The translations under genes and the position numbers were made by a program. Positions 1 to 7,780 of a DNA stretch of 14,123 nucleotides are shown here, piece by piece. The notes beneath the pieces are model-generated. The model saw only the letters and a list, made by a program, of their open reading frames with translations. It did not search any database and had not been told where the DNA came from. The stretch is from NCBI GenBank assembly GCA_947252915.1, contig CAMXWI010000007.1, positions 1 through 14,123 on the forward strand. The letters run 5' to 3'. Numbering within the stretch: position 1 is the stretch's first letter; each line of letters opens with the position of its first letter. The DNA is from an uncultured Lactobacillus sp. (lineage in GTDB: Bacteria > Bacillota > Bacilli > Lactobacillales > Lactobacillaceae).

Positions 1-827
1 TTATTAATCAGGATTACTCTAATTTAGAAATTATTCTGGTAAACGATGGTTCCAAGGATGCTTCGTTGGAAATTATGAAAAGGTATGCTGATCGTGATTC
101 GCGTATTAAAATTATTAACGGATTAAATGGTGGTTGTGGTGCCGCCCGCAACCGCGGAATTGAGATTGCTACAGGACGTTTTTTAACGTTTATTGATGGT
201 GATGATTTTGTAGATCAAGATTATGTGACGACCTTGGTTAATCAGCAAAAAAGATCTGATTCGGACATTGCGATAACGTTTAATAAAGAATTTCACGATG
301 ATAGTAAGTCATATTATGTCATGCTTGATCCAGCGCCAGAAAGTACTCAATATGATGGTGTGTATTCACCTGAAGAATGGTTGACAACATTTTTTAATGC
401 GCCAAATATGACTTTCAATAATGCCAATATGAAACTTTATAAACGGGAATTATTTAATAATGTGCGCTACCCAGAAAAACATATGATTTGTGAAGATGCC
501 TTTACCACTTGGAAATTAGTGACTCTCGCAAAGCGAATCTCGTTTGAAAATAAATTAACCTATGTTTATAGGAAAAACCATTCTGGTTCAATTACTACGG
601 AAGCAGGAGACAACGGGTTCAAGTATGCGGTATTAAAAGCGATGAATGAGTCTATTGCACTATTGGGATTCTCCAATTTAAATACTGAGTTTATGAACGA
701 TGAGTACAAAAGTAATTTAAAGCAATTGATAGCAAATAACTATAAGAATGCGAATATGCGTGATCAGGCTGCATACCGGCTCTCTTTGATTGAAAAATAC
801 AAGCGGGAGGAGAGTAGCAATGGATAA
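1..827 (+). CDS. Glycosyltransferase family 2, 5' end outside window
   Basis: This is the C-terminal 274 residues of a GT2-fold (GT-A) glycosyltransferase; the start lies before base 1, and the frame is open from base 3. The visible part begins inside the first Rossmann-like half with INQDYSNLEIILVNDGSKDAS, where VNDGS is the nucleotide-binding Asp region. It continues with AARNRGIEIATG and the metal-binding DGDD of FIDGDDFVD, then a late acidic ED (ICEDAFTTW) at the usual position of the catalytic base region. Such enzymes move a sugar from a nucleotide-sugar donor to a glycan or protein acceptor in the cytoplasm. Its stop overlaps the next gene by 8 bases, so the two are translationally coupled. 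It is clearly paralogous to the next gene. Donor and acceptor cannot be read from the sequence. Confidence 0.93.
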   Translation, partial: INQDYSNLEIILVNDGSKDASLEIMKRYADRDSRIKIINGLNGGCGAARNRGIEIATGRFLTFIDGDDFVDQDYVTTLVNQQKRSDSDIAITFNKEFHDDSKSYYVMLDPAPESTQYDGVYSPEEWLTTFFNAPNMTFNNANMKLYKRELFNNVRYPEKHMICEDAFTTWKLVTLAKRISFENKLTYVYRKNHSGSITTEAGDNGFKYAVLKAMNESIALLGFSNLNTEFMNDEYKSNLKQLIANNYKNANMRDQAAYRLSLIEKYKREESSNG

Positions 828-1716
828 AGTAACAGTGATTGTACCGACATACAACATTCAAGCTTACTTAAGCGATTGTTTAAAAAGTATCCTCAATCAG
901 ACGTACTTAAATTTAGAAGTGCTTGTGATTGACGATGGTTCGACAGATAATACCGCTCAGGTTAGATTACAGTTTGCTCATCGAGACTCGAGAATAAAAG
1001 TGATTACGCAAAAGCATCAAGGAGTTGCCAGTGCGCGTAATAATGGTCTGCAAAATGCAACTGGTGAATTCATAACATTTGTCGATGGAGATGACTTTAT
1101 CGAATCATCTTATATTATGAACTTAGTAGTGCAACTCCAAGCATATCATGCCGATATTTCGAGTTCTTTTTACAAAATTCGTGATGCGGCAACCAATCAA
1201 TTTTTTATTTTGACCAGTCTGCCACCCGAAGATGCGAGATTTAATGGAGGATACTCAGCTGCTGAATGGTTACGAAAAATCGGCCCGTCTTTAAACGCAG
1301 TGAATGATTGCGTTTGGGGTAAGCTTTATCGACGCCACCTTTTTAATCAATTACGTTTTCCCGAAAATTATTCCTATTATGAAGACACGATGGTATTATG
1401 GCAGGCTTGTTTGGGAGCCGACCGGATCTCGTTTGCTAATCAAATTGACTACAATCTGACAATTAATCGACCAGCGTTAGCGCAAACGCGTGTCCAAGAA
1501 ATGGCTAAAGCTTATGAAAAAGTCCAATGTTTACAAGAGCAAATAAGCACAATGAATTTAATCAACATTAATTATCATTATTTGGATGAGAATTTACGGG
1601 TGGCATTAATTGATTTAAGGGACAAGGCACAACGAGTTAGTGATTATGATTACTATCAAAGAGCAACGGCTGCACTAACGGTGCTGGATGCATTAACAAA
1701 GGAGCAAGAAATCTAA
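820..1716 (+). CDS. Glycosyltransferase family 2
   Basis: Complete 298-residue GT2 glycosyltransferase. The N-terminus MDKVTVIVPTYN is the classical GT2 opening, followed by VIDDGSTDN (Asp38-Asp39), ASARNNG, and the metal-binding DGDD at residues 89-92. A later ED pair lies at residues 188-189. The start is the ATG at 820, preceded by a GGGAGGAG ribosome binding site at 805-812; an in-frame TTG at 790 would put this site inside the gene. The gene overlaps its upstream paralogue by 8 bases and shares one base with the next gene (TAATG). The two GT2 proteins share a common plan along their length (YADRDSRIK/FAHRDSRIK, TFIDGDDF/TFVDGDDF, EEWL/AEWL, KLYKRELFN/KLYRRHLFN), which points to tandem duplication. 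The sugar transferred is unknown. Confidence 0.95.
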   Translation: MDKVTVIVPTYNIQAYLSDCLKSILNQTYLNLEVLVIDDGSTDNTAQVRLQFAHRDSRIKVITQKHQGVASARNNGLQNATGEFITFVDGDDFIESSYIMNLVVQLQAYHADISSSFYKIRDAATNQFFILTSLPPEDARFNGGYSAAEWLRKIGPSLNAVNDCVWGKLYRRHLFNQLRFPENYSYYEDTMVLWQACLGADRISFANQIDYNLTINRPALAQTRVQEMAKAYEKVQCLQEQISTMNLININYHYLDENLRVALIDLRDKAQRVSDYDYYQRATAALTVLDALTKEQEI

Positions 1717-2912
1717 TGGGAACTAAAAGAGCGATTGTCCTTTCTGGTGACAATCATTATACGGAGCAAATTACCACGACAATTAAGTCGATCGTGTACC
1801 ATTTGCGGCGTGTCAAAATTTATTTAATTAATTCAGATATTCCTCAAGAGTACTTTTTTAACTTAAATCTCCGGTTAAAGCAGCTTGGTAGTGAGCTAGT
1901 TGATTTAAAGATTAATCCAGAATTATTCAGTAATGCTGAGTCGCCTAAAGCCCACATTAGTAAGATTACCTATGGACGTTTAATGATTCCACGGCTGGTT
2001 ACTGAAGATCGTGCACTGTACATTGATAGTGATGCGATTGTTGATCAAAGCATTAGCGAATTGTGGACAATGGACCTTGGTGATTATCCAATTGCGGCGG
2101 TCCATGATGTCTTCTTAGCAGATATTTTTAATGCTGGAATTATTCTGTTCAACAACATGAAGCTGCGCGAGGATCCCGAATTGGTCGATAACATGCTGGT
2201 CGCGGCACAGCAAAAGGGGATTTCAGATGCCGATCAGACGGTTTTAAATCAATTCTTTAATCACCGGTATTTAGAATTAGGCTTGGAGTATAACTATGTG
2301 ATTGGTTATGATCGAGACGTTTCCTTAGCTCCTAGGAATGCGCCGGGGTATTTTGAAAAGATGCTTAATTGTCCTCAACCAAAGATTATTCACTATGCTT
2401 CTCCCGACAAACCGTGGAATTTGCAGTCCGCTGGTCGAATGCGAGAAAAGTGGTGGCAATATCATAGTTTAGACTGGTCAACCATTACCCAGCATGGTCA
2501 ATTGCCACAACTGACGAAGCCAGTTAAGGGCAAGTTTTTCACCCTGACCGCGTCCGATTCAATGATTCATTTAGCCGAATTGGCACAGGCGCTACCGGAT
2601 TACGAATTTCATGTGGCGGCCTTCTCATTAGTTAGCCCAACCTTGTTGAACTACATGCGTTTCCACAACGTTCATGTTTACGCCAGCATCTCCCAACCAC
2701 GAGTTGCAGAGTTAATGCATGATTGTACAGCCTACCTCGATATTAATCGGGAAACTAAGTATCAGGATTGGATTGAGCGCTTCGCCAATAATGGCCGACC
2801 GGTTTATTCATTTGCTAGCGATGCTGCAGCATTGAGTAACCAAGTTCATCAGGAAATTTTTGCTGATGACGATTACCAAAAGATGGTGCAAAGAATTCAG
2901 GAAAATGGGTAG
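1716..2912 (+). CDS. Glycosyltransferase family 8 with extra C-terminal domain
   Basis: 398-residue protein. Residues 1-255 are a GT8 domain: N-terminal AIVLSGDNHY donor-site segment, RLMIPRL, the metal-binding DSD at 104-106 (LYIDSDAIVD), FNAGIILFN at 138-146, DADQTVLN at 171-178, and the C-terminal IHYASPDKPW (His226, Lys232, Trp234), which matches the family HxxGxxKPW motif except that the Gly is replaced. Residues 270-398 are a separate domain (FFTLTASDSMIHL, YLDINRETKY, RPVYSFASD). It resembles the C-terminal half of GT-B-type enzymes found in glycosyltransferases of accessory-Sec/serine-rich adhesin clusters; that resemblance is from memory and is inference. The start ATG overlaps the previous stop. 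It is the last gene before a terminator. A role in adhesin or surface-glycan glycosylation is plausible but not proven. Confidence 0.9.
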   Translation: MGTKRAIVLSGDNHYTEQITTTIKSIVYHLRRVKIYLINSDIPQEYFFNLNLRLKQLGSELVDLKINPELFSNAESPKAHISKITYGRLMIPRLVTEDRALYIDSDAIVDQSISELWTMDLGDYPIAAVHDVFLADIFNAGIILFNNMKLREDPELVDNMLVAAQQKGISDADQTVLNQFFNHRYLELGLEYNYVIGYDRDVSLAPRNAPGYFEKMLNCPQPKIIHYASPDKPWNLQSAGRMREKWWQYHSLDWSTITQHGQLPQLTKPVKGKFFTLTASDSMIHLAELAQALPDYEFHVAAFSLVSPTLLNYMRFHNVHVYASISQPRVAELMHDCTAYLDINRETKYQDWIERFANNGRPVYSFASDAAALSNQVHQEIFADDDYQKMVQRIQENG

Positions 2913-2914
2913 GT

Positions 2915-2955
2915 AAAAGCCGCCTAGTTGCATTTTAGCGACTGGACGACTTTTT
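2915..2955 (+). terminator. Hairpin terminator of the glycosyltransferase cluster
   Basis: The arms 2915-2931 and 2938-2954 form a 17-position stem with two C-A mismatches and two G-U pairs, a six-base loop (ATTTTA), and a run of Ts at 2951-2955. It starts two bases after the GT8 stop. On the opposite strand the mismatches become G-U pairs, so it may act both ways, but no minus-strand gene lies to the right that would need it. Confidence 0.7.
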
Positions 2956-2964
2956 CTATATAAT
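2936..2964 (+). promoter_or_regulatory. Possible promoter of the reductase-antiporter-hydrolase unit
   Basis: A perfect TATAAT lies at 2959-2964, 27 bases before the ribosome binding site of the reductase gene. The -35 at 17-base spacing (TAGCGA, 2936-2941) is poor. A second TATAAT at 2980-2985 lies too close to the ribosome binding site to serve well. The call rests on the -10 box and on the terminator just upstream. Confidence 0.35.
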
Positions 2965-3005
2965 TTTTTCTAATCAGTTTATAATGTTAATAGGAGGTGT
3001 CGAGG

Positions 3006-3896
3006 ATGAATACAAATTTACAGCCAAAAATTACATTAAATAATGGTGTGAAAATCCCACAGCTCGGCTTAGGGGTTTGGAAAACACCGTTAGATGAAAC
3101 GCGGGCAATGGTTAAAACTGCCTTAGCAAATGGTTACGTCCTGATTGATACGGCCAAGCAATATGGAAATGAATCCGGTGTTGGTGCCGGAATTCAAGAT
3201 GCCATCACAGCTGGTATCGTCAACCGGGAGCAAATTTTTCTCACTACCAAGATTTTTAACGGTGATCAGGGGGATTATGATCGCGTTCGGCGCGGCTTTG
3301 AAGGCCAACTTAAGGATCTCCAGACGGACCATGTCGACCTGTTGTTAGAGCACTGGCCAGTTAATGGTAAGTTTAATGAAACATGGCGGGCCATGGAAGC
3401 CATCTTGAAGGATGGTCAGGCACGTGCCATTGGGGTCTGCAATTTCGATAATGGCCGGATGATCAACTTGATTGATCACGCAACGGTTCTACCAGCCATT
3501 AACCAAATTGAATTCAACCCAGGCATTTTGCAACGCCCAATTGTCGAATTTTGTCGACAACAAGGGATTCAGCTAGAAGCCTGGTCTCCACTTGGTAACG
3601 GAAAGTTGCTTCAAAATGAACGAATTCATGAAATTGCCCAACGGCATGGCAAGACGACTGCCCAAGTAGAATTACGTTGGAGCCTCCAACACGGATTTGT
3701 TGCCATTCCGAAAACGACGCACGAACAGCGAATGCAGGAAAACGCTGATATTTTTGATTTCACTTTGAGCACCAACGAAATGTTAATGATTGACGCCTTA
3801 CACCAACAGCAACACGCTATTTGGTATGACAAATTCAAATGGTCCGGCAATCCGGACGGCGTTGATGACTACGTCGCGACACCAAGTAATTGGTAG
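3006..3896 (+). CDS. Aldo/keto reductase
   Basis: 296-residue NADPH-dependent oxidoreductase of the aldo/keto reductase superfamily (TIM barrel, cytoplasmic). It opens with LNNGVKIPQLGLGVWKT. The four catalytic residues are at expected places: Asp48 and Tyr53 (VLIDTAKQYGNE), Lys82 (LTTKIF) and His116 (LLEHWP). AIGVCNF (141-147), the EFNP segment (169-172), AWSPLGNG (192-199) and the cofactor-phosphate IPKT (234-237) follow. The C-terminus is similar to 2,5-diketo-gluconate-type reductases. The start is the ATG at 3006 with AGGAGG at 2992-2997, eight bases upstream; an in-frame GTG at 2997 overlaps that site and is unlikely. The antiporter gene starts 22 bases after the stop, so the two are probably co-transcribed. 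The natural substrate cannot be told. Confidence 0.95.
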   Translation: MNTNLQPKITLNNGVKIPQLGLGVWKTPLDETRAMVKTALANGYVLIDTAKQYGNESGVGAGIQDAITAGIVNREQIFLTTKIFNGDQGDYDRVRRGFEGQLKDLQTDHVDLLLEHWPVNGKFNETWRAMEAILKDGQARAIGVCNFDNGRMINLIDHATVLPAINQIEFNPGILQRPIVEFCRQQGIQLEAWSPLGNGKLLQNERIHEIAQRHGKTTAQVELRWSLQHGFVAIPKTTHEQRMQENADIFDFTLSTNEMLMIDALHQQQHAIWYDKFKWSGNPDGVDDYVATPSNW

Positions 3897-3918
3897 CCAC
3901 TAAATCACGGAGGATTTT

Positions 3919-5079
3919 ATGAACTTTATTGCAACGTTAGCCATTATTTTGTTAGTCACTCAGGTTGTTTCACACTTTAGTATGCGGATGGGAATTCCTG
4001 ATGTGATCGGACAGATCTTAGTCGGTATTGTGATGGGTCCCGCGGTTTTTGGATGGATTACCCAGACCCACATGATTAATGAGTTTCAAGAAATTGGGGT
4101 CATTATTTTAATGTTCATTGCCGGCTTAGAAAGTGATTTGAGCTTGCTCAAAAAGTACCTAAAACCAGCGGTAGTGGTTGCCTTGATGGGAATGATTCTC
4201 CCGATTGTCGTAATGGGCGTGGCCGCTGACCTGTACGGAATGCAGTGGTTTGAATCGCTCTTTATCGGGGTGATCTTTTCTGCAACCTCAGTCAGTATTT
4301 CTGTAGCGGTCCTCCGGGATTACAACCAACTTGGCAGTAAAGAAGGGGCCACGATTTTAGGGGCAGCCGTCGCTGACGATATCGGTGGTGTGTTCCTTTT
4401 GAGTATCCTGATTAGTATGATGAATGGCCAATCAGGACAGCGGATGAGTTTGCCATTAGTTATTCTTTTACAGGTGATCTTTTTTGGTGGTACTTACCTT
4501 TTGGTGCGGTGGTTGGCACCATATTTAATGGAAATCAGTTCTGACTTGTTGACGACCGCGGCACCGAGCGTTGTGGCGATGATTTTATGTCTAGGAATGG
4601 CCGCTTTAGCGGATGCCGTTCACCTGAGCGGGGCTGTTGGTTCATTCTTTGCGGGAATCGCCATTGCGAATACGAAGAAAAAAGAAGTAATTAACCGCAG
4701 CTTTGTTCCGATTGGTTATGCGATGTTTATTCCGATCTTTTTTGTGAATGTAGGGTTAAGTATGCGTTTTGACCACTTCCTGGATTCATTGTGGTTCATC
4801 ATCATGATGACCGTACTAGCTTGTCTGACGAAGCTCCTAGGTTGTGGGGGCGGTGCTAAGCTAACTGGCTTTGACCTCAACAGTAGTTACATTATCGGGA
4901 GCGGGATGATTGCCCGAGGTGAAATGTCATTGATTACGGCCCAAATTGGTTTTCAAGCCCACTTACTGTCAGAAAAATACTACTCAGATATCATTACTGT
5001 TATTGTCTTAGCAACGATTTTAGCACCGTTTATTTTGAAACATTCGCTTCACCGGATGCACGGTGCCCAGGAGGATTAG
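3919..5079 (+). CDS. CPA2-type Na+(K+)/H+ antiporter
   Basis: 386-residue integral membrane protein, hydrophobic almost throughout, with roughly 11-13 predicted membrane segments. It belongs to the monovalent cation:proton antiporter-2 family (Kef/NapA-like). Seen in order: IPDVIGQILVGIVMGP (26-41), GVIILMFIAGLESDL (60-74), SATSVSIS (121-128), AVADDIGGVF with the ion-binding Asp153-Asp154 pair, GAVGSFFAGIAIAN (238-251), PIFFVNVGL (272-280), Lys305 in the CLTKLLG helix, and GMIARGEMSLI (329-339). The double Asp plus helix Lys is the pattern of electrogenic Na+/H+ exchangers in this family. No C-terminal TrkA-N domain is present, so it is not a full Kef channel. The ribosome binding site GGAGG is at 3909-3913. 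The stop is one base before the next start. It likely serves pH or sodium homeostasis. Confidence 0.93.
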   Translation: MNFIATLAIILLVTQVVSHFSMRMGIPDVIGQILVGIVMGPAVFGWITQTHMINEFQEIGVIILMFIAGLESDLSLLKKYLKPAVVVALMGMILPIVVMGVAADLYGMQWFESLFIGVIFSATSVSISVAVLRDYNQLGSKEGATILGAAVADDIGGVFLLSILISMMNGQSGQRMSLPLVILLQVIFFGGTYLLVRWLAPYLMEISSDLLTTAAPSVVAMILCLGMAALADAVHLSGAVGSFFAGIAIANTKKKEVINRSFVPIGYAMFIPIFFVNVGLSMRFDHFLDSLWFIIMMTVLACLTKLLGCGGGAKLTGFDLNSSYIIGSGMIARGEMSLITAQIGFQAHLLSEKYYSDIITVIVLATILAPFILKHSLHRMHGAQED

Positions 5080-5080
5080 G

Positions 5081-5937
5081 ATGAAAAAAAGATGGTGGTG
5101 GCTACTGGTGATTCTGGTAGTTGCTGGATTAGGTTTTAGTTATTACTCTGGTCGGTTATTTGCTAAAACTGTTTCGTATCACCCCGTTAACGGGCGAACG
5201 ACAATTGGAACGCCTACATTATTTTTCCACGGCTATGGAAGCAGTTACCACGCTGAAGAATATATGGTGAATGGGGCGGTTAAAGAAGGAATTACGAGCA
5301 AGAATGCGGTGATCCGGGCCAATGTCCGTCCAAATGGTAGTGTGAAATTAAGGCCAAGAGTACGAATCCAATTGTCGAAGTGAATTTTGATAATCCACGG
5401 AACGGTAACTATCGAACGGATGGCCGCTGGGTCCGGAACGTGATTGTCACGTTACAAAATCAGTACCGTTTTAAGCGGATCAATTTAGTAGGTCATTCGA
5501 TGGGGAACATGGCGATTATGTATTATCTACGGCAATATGGTGATGATCAGCGTCTGCCCAGTTTGAATAAGCAGGTGGCGATTGCTGGTCACTTTAATGG
5601 CCTGGTCATGGCTGACACGAATAAGAATCATGATCGTCTAGCCAAAAATGGTCATCCTTTGAATAACGTTACGAAGCAATATCGCTATCTAGAAGGGCTA
5701 CGCAAAACGTATCCACGTTCGGCGATGGTGCTGAATATTTATGGAGATAAGGGTTCAGGAACGGATGGTGACCTCACCGTTCAATCGGCGCAATCAATGC
5801 GTTACTTGGTTGCCTCTCGTGCAAAGTCCTATCAAGAACAGGAGATGAAAGGCAAGCAGGCATCGCACAGTCGATTGCATTCCAATCCAGACGTGAACGC
5901 GTTATTGAACAGCTTTTTATGGAACCGGACAGTATAA
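5081..5937 (+). pseudogene. DUF915-type alpha/beta hydrolase, split by a frameshift
   Basis: A membrane-anchored or exported alpha/beta hydrolase of the DUF915 type seen in lactobacilli. The start ATG at 5081 has CAGGAGG at 5069-5074. Residues 1-28 form a Lys/Arg-rich tip plus one hydrophobic segment (signal anchor or signal peptide). The oxyanion-type HGYGSS is at 50-55. At about 5345-5360 the frame must shift: the first frame stops at 5383, while the other frame reads KSTNPIVEV into NFDNPRNGNYRTDGRW and continues to 5937. Restoring one A in TTAAGG joins the two into about 285 residues. The second part carries the nucleophile GHSMG (Ser about 140), an Asp-rich YGDKGSGTDGD segment and the catalytic His region HSRLH. 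The downstream half has a GTG at 5380 but no good ribosome binding site. Gene decay and a sequencing error are both possible. Confidence 0.85.
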
Positions 5938-5941
5938 AAAA

Positions 5942-5983
5942 ACAACCGTAACAGGATTAATTTCTCGTTACGGTTGTCTTTTT
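5942..5983. terminator. Bidirectional terminator between hydrolase and asd
   Basis: A perfect 11-bp stem, ACAACCGTAAC (5942-5952) with GTTACGGTTGT (5967-5977), and a 14-base loop, followed by CTTTTT on the plus strand. The run of As at 5936-5942 gives a T run on the minus strand. It therefore ends both the hydrolase unit and the converging asd transcript. Confidence 0.9.
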
Positions 5984-5990
5984 AATATCA

Positions 5991-7085
5991 TTACTTTGGT
6001 TGAATGTAACCTTGGGCCTTTAGTAGTTCCGCAAATTCAATCGCACCACCAGCAGCACCACGTGCCGTGTTGTGGGATAAACCAATGAATTTCCAATCAA
6101 AAAGCTTGTCTGGACGAAGGCGTCCAATTGAAATTCCCATGCCGTGTTCGAAATTAACATCGTAACGTACTTGTGGCCGGAAGTCATCTTCTAAGTATTG
6201 GATGAATTGCTTAGGCGCACTTGGCAAGTTCAGTTCTTGGGGAACTCCACTGTAATCTTCCAATGCTTGGATTAAGTCTTCCTTAGTTGGCTTTTGCTTG
6301 AAGTTTACAAAGGAAGCTACGGTATGACCATACAAAACTGGAACCCGCAAACATTGACTTGTAATGACGGGGCTTTCTGCCTTGACGATGGCTTTCTTGT
6401 CATCATCAACGTGACCGAAGATCTTCAGTGGTTCATCTTCAGACTTGGCTTCTTCACCAGGAATGTAAGGAATGACGTTGCCTTGAATTTCAGGAGCCGT
6501 TTCTAATGTTTTTCCTGCTCCAGAAATTGCTTGGTAAGTACATGCCAACACTTGGGTTGGTTCAAACTTCTTCCAGGCTTCCAGTGCTGGGGTATAGCTT
6601 TGAATAGAACAATTGGGCTTAACCGCCACGAAACCACGTTCCGTTCCTAACCGTTGCCGTTGATACTTAATTATGTCAGTATGTTCGGGGTTAATTTCCG
6701 GAATTACCATTGGTACGTCCGGGGTCCACCGGTGAGCACTGTTGTTAGAAACAACTGGGGTTTCATGCTTGGCATATTCTTCTTCGATGTTGCGAATTTC
6801 ATCTTTTGACATGTGGACTGCCGAGAAGACAAAATCAACTTGGGACGCAACCTCATCAACATTTTCCGCATCCAAGATTGTGAGATCCTTGACACCATCA
6901 GGAATTGGGGTATCGCCCATCTTCCACCGGTCTTTGACTGCGTCACCGTACTTTTGTCCAGCACTGTGTTTACTTGCTGCCACCACAGTTACTTCAAACC
7001 ATGGGTGGTTCGCCAATAGCGTAACAAAGCGTTGGCCTACCATTCCGGTGGCACCAATGACGCCGACCTTGAGCTTTTGATCCAT
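5991..7085 (-). CDS. asd: Aspartate-semialdehyde dehydrogenase
   Basis: 364-residue enzyme that reduces aspartyl phosphate to aspartate semialdehyde with NADPH, the branch point toward lysine/diaminopimelate, threonine and methionine. The N-terminal Rossmann motif is GATGMVGQRF (11-20). The active-site Cys159 lies in KPNCSIQ, with ISGAGK at 188-192 and the catalytic His254 in YGHT next to Arg247 (CLRVPV). The C-terminal SHNTARGAAGGAIEFAELL segment and the length are typical of the archaeal/fungal-type branch of the family rather than the E. coli-type. The start is the ATG at 7085, because GGAGG sits eight bases before it; the in-frame ATG five codons earlier overlaps that site. It stands alone without other lysine or threonine genes here and has its own promoter. 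Confidence 0.96.
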   Translation of the reverse strand: MDQKLKVGVIGATGMVGQRFVTLLANHPWFEVTVVAASKHSAGQKYGDAVKDRWKMGDTPIPDGVKDLTILDAENVDEVASQVDFVFSAVHMSKDEIRNIEEEYAKHETPVVSNNSAHRWTPDVPMVIPEINPEHTDIIKYQRQRLGTERGFVAVKPNCSIQSYTPALEAWKKFEPTQVLACTYQAISGAGKTLETAPEIQGNVIPYIPGEEAKSEDEPLKIFGHVDDDKKAIVKAESPVITSQCLRVPVLYGHTVASFVNFKQKPTKEDLIQALEDYSGVPQELNLPSAPKQFIQYLEDDFRPQVRYDVNFEHGMGISIGRLRPDKLFDWKFIGLSHNTARGAAGGAIEFAELLKAQGYIQPK

Positions 7086-7120
7086 AATCACAACCTCCAT
7101 ATCTTTCTAATTGAAATTTA

Positions 7121-7149
7121 ATTATAAACCGGTTGCCGGAATAAACCAA
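7121..7149 (-). promoter_or_regulatory. Promoter of asd
   Basis: On the minus strand, TTGGTT (7149-7144), a 17-base spacer and a perfect TATAAT (7126-7121) lie in the 74-base gap between the transporter stop and asd. The spacer holds CCGGCAACCGG. No leader hairpin or riboswitch-sized region separates it from the gene. Confidence 0.6.
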
Positions 7150-7159
7150 GGATATTTTA

Positions 7160-7723
7160 CTAAATAAAAGTAATTAAATGGTGAACTAAACCACTATCGA
7201 ATAGAACATAAATGCCAATCCCGATGTAACAAACCTTCATTAGTGGTTCTCCCCAGCGGCGAATTAAAGATTGGACGAGCTGGAACTGGCGGATCCAGTT
7301 AATTAAAAAGACAATCAGAATTGTGAGTAGACCAATGTAGGCGATCGTCAGCGCAAACGTGATCCACGATTGATTGGCGAGGACGGGTAAAAAGAGTGAC
7401 AAGTTGCACCCGGTACAGACAGATAGATAAGTCAGTAGGGTGGTGAGAATTGGCCGACGCTGGGTACTAATTTGAAATTCTTCGTCACGATCGTGCAGGG
7501 CCGTCCAAATTGGAATGAGTCCTAAAAGACCTAGCAACCATTCTGGAAGAAAGTGCTGCAAGGTTTGCCCAATTAAAAAGGCACTGGTCATTAAAATTAA
7601 CAGGCCCATTAGATACCCGCTCAGAACATCCCGTAGCGCAAAGTGCTGGCATAAGAAGAGTAAGATCACGAAGAAATCCAAATTAACCGTCAAAAATGTA
7701 ATTGTAATCAAAGTTAAATTCAT
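7160..7723 (-). CDS. CadD-like metal resistance transporter with altered metal-site motif
   Basis: 187-residue membrane protein with about five or six hydrophobic segments, close to the length of the CadD cadmium-resistance family. Family-like features: an early membrane Asp (Asp16 in LTVNLDFFVILLFL), RDVLSGYLMG (31-40), GLLGLIPIW (65-73), a charged cytoplasmic loop HDRDEEFQ (77-84), and a C-terminal VCYIGIGIYVLFDSG (164-178). In CadD as I know it, the start of the second half reads roughly CGADNIG; here the same place reads VCTGCNLSLF with Cys103 and Cys106, so the acidic residue is replaced and a CxxC is created. The start ATG at 7723 has AAAGGAG nine bases upstream. A metal-sensor gene lies upstream and a palindromic operator covers its promoter, which supports metal or thiol-reactive ion export. 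The actual ion is unknown. Confidence 0.8.
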   Translation of the reverse strand: MNLTLITITFLTVNLDFFVILLFLCQHFALRDVLSGYLMGLLILMTSAFLIGQTLQHFLPEWLLGLLGLIPIWTALHDRDEEFQISTQRRPILTTLLTYLSVCTGCNLSLFLPVLANQSWITFALTIAYIGLLTILIVFLINWIRQFQLVQSLIRRWGEPLMKVCYIGIGIYVLFDSGLVHHLITFI

Positions 7724-7742
7724 GTTGACATCTCCTTTATAT

Positions 7743-7768
7743 AACATATTCAATATATTACATATGTT
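7743..7768. promoter_or_regulatory. Candidate ArsR-type operator
   Basis: A 26-bp imperfect palindrome: AACATAT (7743-7749) and ATATGTT (7762-7768) flank a central AATATATT (7752-7759). Eleven of thirteen base pairs match. Size and AT-rich ATAT-containing half sites resemble known ArsR/SmtB-family operators. It overlaps the -10 box and spacer of the transporter promoter, the position expected for a repressor. Binding by the neighbouring sensor is inference. Confidence 0.6.
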
Positions 7769-7780
7769 TATAAAAAACAA
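7752..7780 (-). promoter_or_regulatory. Promoter of the CadD-like gene
   Basis: On the minus strand, TTGTTT (7780-7775), a 17-base spacer and TATATT (7757-7752) lie upstream of the AAAGGAG ribosome binding site of the transporter. The -35 box falls in the T tract of the terminator just upstream, and the -10 box lies in the centre of the palindrome. Confidence 0.6.

Noticed and set aside
5380..5937. Separate 185-residue hydrolase gene starting at GTG 5380
   Set aside because: It lacks the oxyanion part and a ribosome binding site, and its frame continues upstream in family-like sequence; it is better read as the second half of a frameshifted gene.
6742..7080. Plus-strand open frames opposite asd
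   Set aside because: They mirror the codon pattern of asd, which has every catalytic residue; no start signal supports them.
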